From Azophilus sp964348115 (GTDB lineage: Bacteria; Pseudomonadota; Gammaproteobacteria; Pseudomonadales; Azotimanducaceae): DNA of 18,210 nt. A program made the translations under genes and the position numbers. The notes beneath the pieces are model-generated. The model searched no databases and was not told where the DNA came from. It worked only from the letters and a program-made list of their open reading frames with translations. The stretch lies in the NCBI GenBank assembly GCA_964348115.1, contig CAYGBY010000051.1, positions 1 to 18,210 of the forward strand, in the 5' to 3' direction. How positions within the stretch are numbered: the first letter of the stretch is position 1; every line of letters begins with the position of its first letter. Shown here one piece after another: positions 14,453 to 18,210 of the stretch.

Positions 14453-15111
14453 CCCGCTTCGACCTGACCGGCATCGGCATGACCTCGGCGCGCAGCCGGG
14501 CGCGGCTGGTGGACAAGCTGGAGCGCAAGGGCATCGCCAACAAGACGGTGCTGGACGCCATCGCTGCGGTGCCTAGGCACATCTTTGTCGATGAGGCCTT
14601 GGCGCATTTGGCCTACCAGGACAACGCACTGCCCATCGGCCACGGCCAGACCATCTCGCAACCCTCCACAGTGGCGATGATGACCTCGGCGCTGCTGGAA
14701 GCCCCGCGCCCCAAGGTGCTGGAGGTGGGCACCGGGTCAGGCTTTCAGACCGCAGTGCTGGCCCATCTGTGCCGCTCCGTCTACACCGTGGAGCGGCTGC
14801 GGCCGCTGCTCGAGCAGGCATTGGAGCGCTTGCGGGCCCTGAACATCGACAATGTGCAGGCGCGGTTGGGGGACGGCTACCAAGGCTGGCGGAAGCAGGC
14901 CCCCTTCACCGGCATTTTGGTGACCGCCGCGCCGCGCGCCGCGCCTGCGGCTTTGCTGGACCAGCTTGCGGTGGGCGGACGTCTAATTGCGCCGGTGGGC
15001 GGAGAGTCCTCCCAGGAAATGCGCGTCTATGACCGCACCGCCGACGGCATCCGCGAGGACGTGCTCCACACAGCCCGCTTCGTGCCGTTGGTGAAGGGCG
15101 TGGAAAGCTAG
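14449..15111 (+). CDS. pcm: Protein-L-isoaspartate O-methyltransferase
   Basis: It methylates isoaspartyl residues in aged proteins with S-adenosylmethionine, starting their repair, in the cytoplasm. It has 220 residues (E. coli 208). PRHIFVDEALAHLAYQDNAL, PIGHGQTISQPSTVA, the SAM-binding VLEVGTGSGFQTAVLA, the acidic end of strand 2 in VYTVER, and GDGYQGW are all characteristic. GTG 14449 overlaps the ftsB stop by 4 bases, and no better start exists upstream. In related genomes ispD, ispF, truD and surE often separate ftsB from pcm; here they are absent. The TAG stop shares one base with the next start (TAGTG). Confidence 0.94.
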   Translation: MTRFDLTGIGMTSARSRARLVDKLERKGIANKTVLDAIAAVPRHIFVDEALAHLAYQDNALPIGHGQTISQPSTVAMMTSALLEAPRPKVLEVGTGSGFQTAVLAHLCRSVYTVERLRPLLEQALERLRALNIDNVQARLGDGYQGWRKQAPFTGILVTAAPRAAPAALLDQLAVGGRLIAPVGGESSQEMRVYDRTADGIREDVLHTARFVPLVKGVES

Positions 15112-16061
15112 TGCGCGCGCAGCATCCCCCCAAATTCCCGGCCAACCCAGCACATACAAGCAACACCCCCCAACAACGCCAAAGGCGCGGCGCCCGGGAG
15201 CCGGCGACCAAGTGGCTGGGCCTGTTCGTCCGTGGTCTGGCCATGGGCGTCGTGGAGGTGGTGCCAGGCGTATCCGCCGGAACCATCGCTTTCGTGACCG
15301 GCATCTACCGGGAGTTCGTAGGCAGCCTGGCATCCTTCACCCCTAGAAGCATCACTTGGTGCATCACCGATTTCGGGCGCTTTTGGCGTCACCACAACCT
15401 GCCCTTTCTGGCCTGCCTGGGTTCGGGCATGGCCATCGGCTTGGTGGCGTTCGCCAATCTGATGAACCACTGGCTGCAAACCGCTCCTGTAGTCGTGTGG
15501 GCGTTTTTCTTCGGGCTGATACTGTTTTCCGCACTGGACATCGGCCGCGCCCGCAAGCCCTCCAAACTGGCCACCTTCGGCCTGATCGGCGCACTGTGCG
15601 GCTGGCTGATCACCAAAGTCTCACCCCTTGCAACGGACCTCGGCCTAGCCGCCTACTTCCTGGGCGGCGCCCTGGCCATTGGCGCCTGGCTGCTGCCGGC
15701 AGTCTCCGGAGGACTGGTTCTGCTGCTGTTGGGATTGTATGAAGACGTGCTGGCCGCCCTGGTGCATTGGGACTTGGCCTTGCTGGCTGTCTTGGCCAGC
15801 GGCTGCCTGGCTGGCTTGGCCCTGTTTTCCCGCTTGGTCAGAATGCTGATGCTGCGACGCTTCGAAACGATGATGAGCTTTCTCACCGGCTTGCTGGCCG
15901 GCAGCCTGATGCGCTTGTGGCCCTGGCAGCACGAAGGCGCCTTGCTGAGCCCAGCAGCCTTCACGGAGCAGACCGCCGCGCCCGCGAACCTAGCCCTGGC
16001 GCTGACGGCGCTGCTGGCTGGCAGCGCCACCCTATGGCTGCTGACGCGGCTGCGCACCTAA
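15111..16061 (+). CDS. DUF368 membrane protein, proposed polyprenyl-phosphate translocase
   Basis: 316 residues, very hydrophobic, with about eight likely membrane segments. It shows the two repeated family signatures, VVPGVSAGTIAFVTGIYREF (about residues 50-70) and LPAVSGGLVLLLLGLYEDVL (about 195-215). DUF368 proteins (PopT) have been proposed to flip undecaprenyl phosphate back across the inner membrane for reuse in envelope glycan synthesis; for this protein that is inference from family. The start at GTG 15111 is forced, because no other ATG, GTG or TTG occurs in frame before the conserved region. This leaves a basic, Pro/Gln-rich N-terminal tail of about 33 residues that is unlike the compact start of most relatives. 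It shares one base with the pcm stop. Confidence 0.85.
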   Translation: MRAQHPPKFPANPAHTSNTPQQRQRRGAREPATKWLGLFVRGLAMGVVEVVPGVSAGTIAFVTGIYREFVGSLASFTPRSITWCITDFGRFWRHHNLPFLACLGSGMAIGLVAFANLMNHWLQTAPVVVWAFFFGLILFSALDIGRARKPSKLATFGLIGALCGWLITKVSPLATDLGLAAYFLGGALAIGAWLLPAVSGGLVLLLLGLYEDVLAALVHWDLALLAVLASGCLAGLALFSRLVRMLMLRRFETMMSFLTGLLAGSLMRLWPWQHEGALLSPAAFTEQTAAPANLALALTALLAGSATLWLLTRLRT

Positions 16062-16088
16062 TCCGAGGTCGCCAAGGCGCTGCTTGCC

Positions 16089-16664
16089 ATGCCACTGCCC
16101 AGCACCGCCTTCTCCAACGCCGTAGATCCTTGGCTAAGGCGCATCGGTCAGTGGTCGTCCTGGCTGTGGGTGGCGCTGCTCGCAGTCATCGTCGTCAACG
16201 TCGTGCTGCGCTACGCGTTCGGGCAAGGGCGCATCGAGTTTGAGGAAATCCAGTGGCACATCTACGCCACCGGCTTCCTGCTGGGGCTGGGCTACACCTT
16301 GCACAAAGACGCCCACATTCGCGTGGACGTGCTGCATGAACGGCTAAGCCCAAGAACCCAAGCCTGGATCGAACTGTACGGCATCCTGCTGTTGCTGCTG
16401 CCGTTCATCGCCGTGGTGCTGATCTTCGGCGCACCCTTCGTGGCGGCCAGCTTCAAGTTGGGGGAGGTTTCCCCCTCCCCAGGCGGGCTGCCCTACCGCT
16501 GGGCCATCAAGGCCATGCTGCCGTTGGGCTTCGGCCTGCTGCTGCTGGCCGCCCTGTCCCGTCTATCCAAGGTCTGGGCCTACCTGTTCCTGGGCCGGAC
16601 AGCGGATGCGGCCCCTGCCGAACAGCCCGGTTCGCCACCGCAAGGAAGCGCCCGTGGACCCTAA
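16089..16664 (+). CDS. TRAP transporter small permease subunit (DctQ type)
   Basis: 191 residues with four hydrophobic segments (about residues 20-40, 55-72, 95-118 and 140-160), the standard DctQ topology. The block EFEEIQWHIYATGFLLGLGYTLHKDAHIRVDVL (about residues 52-84) is the family signature. TRAP systems import organic acids or related solutes with the sodium gradient. The small subunit pairs with the large permease. ATG 16089 has AAGGCG at 16074-16079 and lies 27 bases after the DUF368 stop. The C-terminal tail is Ala/Pro-rich and disordered. It overlaps the next gene by 11 bases. The substrate cannot be read from this subunit. Confidence 0.88.
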   Translation: MPLPSTAFSNAVDPWLRRIGQWSSWLWVALLAVIVVNVVLRYAFGQGRIEFEEIQWHIYATGFLLGLGYTLHKDAHIRVDVLHERLSPRTQAWIELYGILLLLLPFIAVVLIFGAPFVAASFKLGEVSPSPGGLPYRWAIKAMLPLGFGLLLLAALSRLSKVWAYLFLGRTADAAPAEQPGSPPQGSARGP

Positions 16665-18000
16665 TGAAGCCCTGGCGCTGGCCATGTTCCTAAGCTTCAT
16701 CAGCCTGGTCTTCACCGGCTTTCCGGTCGCCTGGATCCTAGGCGGGCTTGCCGTGCTGTTCACGGCTTTGGCCATCATGCTGAACGTCGACTTCGCCTTT
16801 CCCTTCGCCATCGACTGGAGCTACACCTCACTGGTGGTTGACCGCTCCTGGAACGTGATGGAGAACTGGGTGATGGTGGCCTTGCCCATGTTCATCTTCA
16901 TGGGCCTGCTGCTGGACCGCTCCGGCATCGCCAACCAACTGATGATCAGCTTCTCGCGGCTGTTCGGCGGCCTGCGCGGGGGGCTGGCGATCAGCGTCAC
17001 GCTGATTGGCGTGTTGCTGGCGGCCACCACCGGCATCATCGGCGCCTCCGTGGTGCTGCTGGCGCTGCTGGGCATGCCGGCGATGCTGCGCCAGGGCTAC
17101 GACAAGGCGCTGGCGTCCGGCACCGTGTGCGCGGTGGGCACGCTCGGCATACTCATTCCACCCAGCATCATGCTGGTGCTGATGGCGGACCGCATGGCCA
17201 TGAGCGTGGGCGACCTGTTTCTGGGCGCGGTGTTTCCCGGCCTGCTGCTCGGCGGTCTCTATGTCGCCTACCTGCTGATATACGGTTTCAGCAAGCCGGA
17301 AGCGGCGCCGGCAGCGGCGCACGACCCAGTTGATTGGCAGGCGGTGCGCGACCTTTTCATCGCCATCCTGCCGCCAGCCATTCTGATCCTGGCCGTGCTG
17401 GGCAGCATTTTCCTCGGGCTTGCAACCCCTACCGAGGCGGCTGGGGTGGGGGCGGCAGGCGCCCTGTTGCTGGCCACGCTCAAACGGCGCATGGACGGCC
17501 AAGTGCTTAAGAACGTGCTTTACGAAACCACCCGCACCACCGCCTTCATCTTCGCCGTGCTGCTGGGGGCCACGGCCTTCGCCCTGGTGCTGCGCGGCTT
17601 GGGAGGAGATGAGCTTATCGAGCGGGCTTTGCTGAACCTGCCCTTCGGCCCCAACGGCATCATCATCACCATCCTGTTCGCCACCTTCCTGCTGGGTTTT
17701 TTCCTGGACTGGATCGAACTGACATTGATCATCCTGCCCCTGGTGTCACCGGTGGTGGTCAGTTTGGGCTTCGATCCGGTATGGTTCACGGTGCTGTTCG
17801 CCGTATGCCTGCAGACCAGCTTCCTAACGCCGCCGGTGGGCTTCGCCATCTTCTACCTAAAGGGGGTGGCGCCGCGCGACGTTGGGGTGCACACCATCTA
17901 CAAGGGCGTGACGCCGTTCATCATTCTGCAGCTAATTGGCCTGATCATGCTATTCAACTGGCCCGGCCTAGTCACCTGGCTCCCGGCCCGGGCATACTAG
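16654..18000 (+). CDS. TRAP transporter large permease subunit (DctM type)
   Basis: 448 residues, the ion-coupled transport channel of the TRAP system, with about 12 membrane segments. Typical blocks are FTGFPVAWILGG, LPMFIFMGLLLDRSGIA, TGIIGASVVLLALLGMPAML, GTLGILIPPSIMLVLMAD, GLATPTEAAGVGAAGALLL and FLTPPVGFAIFYLKGVAP. GTG 16654 is chosen for AGGAAG at 16643-16648 and the normal N-terminus; ATG 16606 would add a charged, non-hydrophobic extension lying inside dctQ. No DctP-type solute-binding protein is found in this window, so it is encoded elsewhere or has been lost. The TAG stop is also the first three bases of the repeat element that follows. Confidence 0.92.
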   Translation: MDPNEALALAMFLSFISLVFTGFPVAWILGGLAVLFTALAIMLNVDFAFPFAIDWSYTSLVVDRSWNVMENWVMVALPMFIFMGLLLDRSGIANQLMISFSRLFGGLRGGLAISVTLIGVLLAATTGIIGASVVLLALLGMPAMLRQGYDKALASGTVCAVGTLGILIPPSIMLVLMADRMAMSVGDLFLGAVFPGLLLGGLYVAYLLIYGFSKPEAAPAAAHDPVDWQAVRDLFIAILPPAILILAVLGSIFLGLATPTEAAGVGAAGALLLATLKRRMDGQVLKNVLYETTRTTAFIFAVLLGATAFALVLRGLGGDELIERALLNLPFGPNGIIITILFATFLLGFFLDWIELTLIILPLVSPVVVSLGFDPVWFTVLFAVCLQTSFLTPPVGFAIFYLKGVAPRDVGVHTIYKGVTPFIILQLIGLIMLFNWPGLVTWLPARAY

Positions 18001-18024
18001 TGTCCTGCCCCGCAAATAAGTGGG
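17998..18024 (+). repeat. TAGTGTCCTG element, diverged copy at the dctM stop
   Basis: TAGTGTCCTGCCCC, then TAAGTGGG, matches the first arm, loop and start of the second arm of the lpxB-side hairpin (46-68), with one substitution and a few extra bases. The second arm is degraded here, so no hairpin forms. It lies just inside the GGAACC repeat, as on the left side. Confidence 0.6.
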
Positions 18025-18037
18025 TTTTAGGCGCTAG

Positions 18038-18210
18038 GGAACCTCTGAACAAGTCGCGTTCGCCCGGCGCCCCGCTGTTTGCGGGCGGAGACGGCGTTGC
18101 GGCCATGGGAAGGCGAGCCGCAGAGCAGGGGCATTCCACAGTCCGCGCGCCGCGTGGCGCCCTTCGGGAGGGCCTAAAGGGCGCGCTGGCCGCGTTGCGG
18201 CTCATTGTGT
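18038..18210 (+). repeat. GGAACC repeat, right copy (B), continuing past the window
   Basis: It begins GGAACCTCTGAACAAGTC directly after CTAG (18034-18037) and aligns with copy A to position 18185. The terminal hairpin arms GCGCCCTT and AAGGGCGC are kept. After 18185 it diverges from copy A and may continue beyond the window. No coding capacity is evident. It is opposite in orientation to the left copy (1-48). Confidence 0.75.

Noticed and set aside
1..18210. CTAG tetranucleotide frequency
   Set aside because: CTAG appears more often here than in E. coli, where it is strongly avoided, but a hand count is still below random expectation for this composition; not informative without a whole-genome count.
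1..18210. CRISPR array, tRNA or rRNA genes
   Set aside because: No regularly spaced short repeats and no tRNA or rRNA-like sequence were seen on either strand.

Overview
The window is a GC-rich stretch (roughly two thirds G+C by eye) of a gammaproteobacterial chromosome. The evidence is the chain lpxB-rnhB-dnaE-tilS followed by pyrG-kdsA-eno-ftsB, which is the conserved order of that class. Lipid A and Kdo genes show a Gram-negative outer membrane with LPS. TAG, TGA and TAA all serve as ordinary stops. I cannot name the genus.

Layout. (1) 1-79: a repeat fragment on the minus strand, then a perfect hairpin just ahead of lpxB. (2) 97-6733: lpxB, rnhB, dnaE and tilS, all on the plus strand, with overlapping ends from rnhB onward. 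accA, usually found after dnaE, is absent. (3) 6734-10396: an accessory insertion between tilS and pyrG. Direct copies of a GGAACCTCTGAACAAG repeat lie near its two ends. It holds a plus-strand gene with a sigma-region-4-like helix-turn-helix and, convergent to it, an AAA ATPase (DUF4143 type) gene broken by one in-frame amber codon. A 32-bp perfect palindrome overlaps the likely ATPase promoter. (4) 10397-16061: pyrG, kdsA, eno, ftsB, pcm and a DUF368 membrane protein. Each stop overlaps the next start by 1-4 bases, which suggests one translationally coupled operon. ispD, ispF, truD and surE, often found between ftsB and pcm, are missing. (5) 16089-18000: dctQ and dctM, the two membrane subunits of a TRAP transporter, with no binding protein in view. 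(6) 17998-18210: a second long copy of the repeat, running out of the window.

How the genes fit together. LpxB (lipid A disaccharide), KdsA (Kdo-8-phosphate), PyrG (CTP, needed for CMP-Kdo among other things) and the DUF368 protein (proposed undecaprenyl-phosphate recycling) all serve the cell envelope. FtsB links to division. DnaE, RnhB and TilS are replication, repair and tRNA functions. Eno is glycolytic and Pcm repairs damaged proteins.

Main points of interest are the repeat family, whose copies sit at the edges of conserved gene blocks where expected neighbours are missing, and the small island with its palindrome, unfamiliar DNA-binding protein and decaying ATPase. No complete new defence or mobile system is demonstrated by the sequence.
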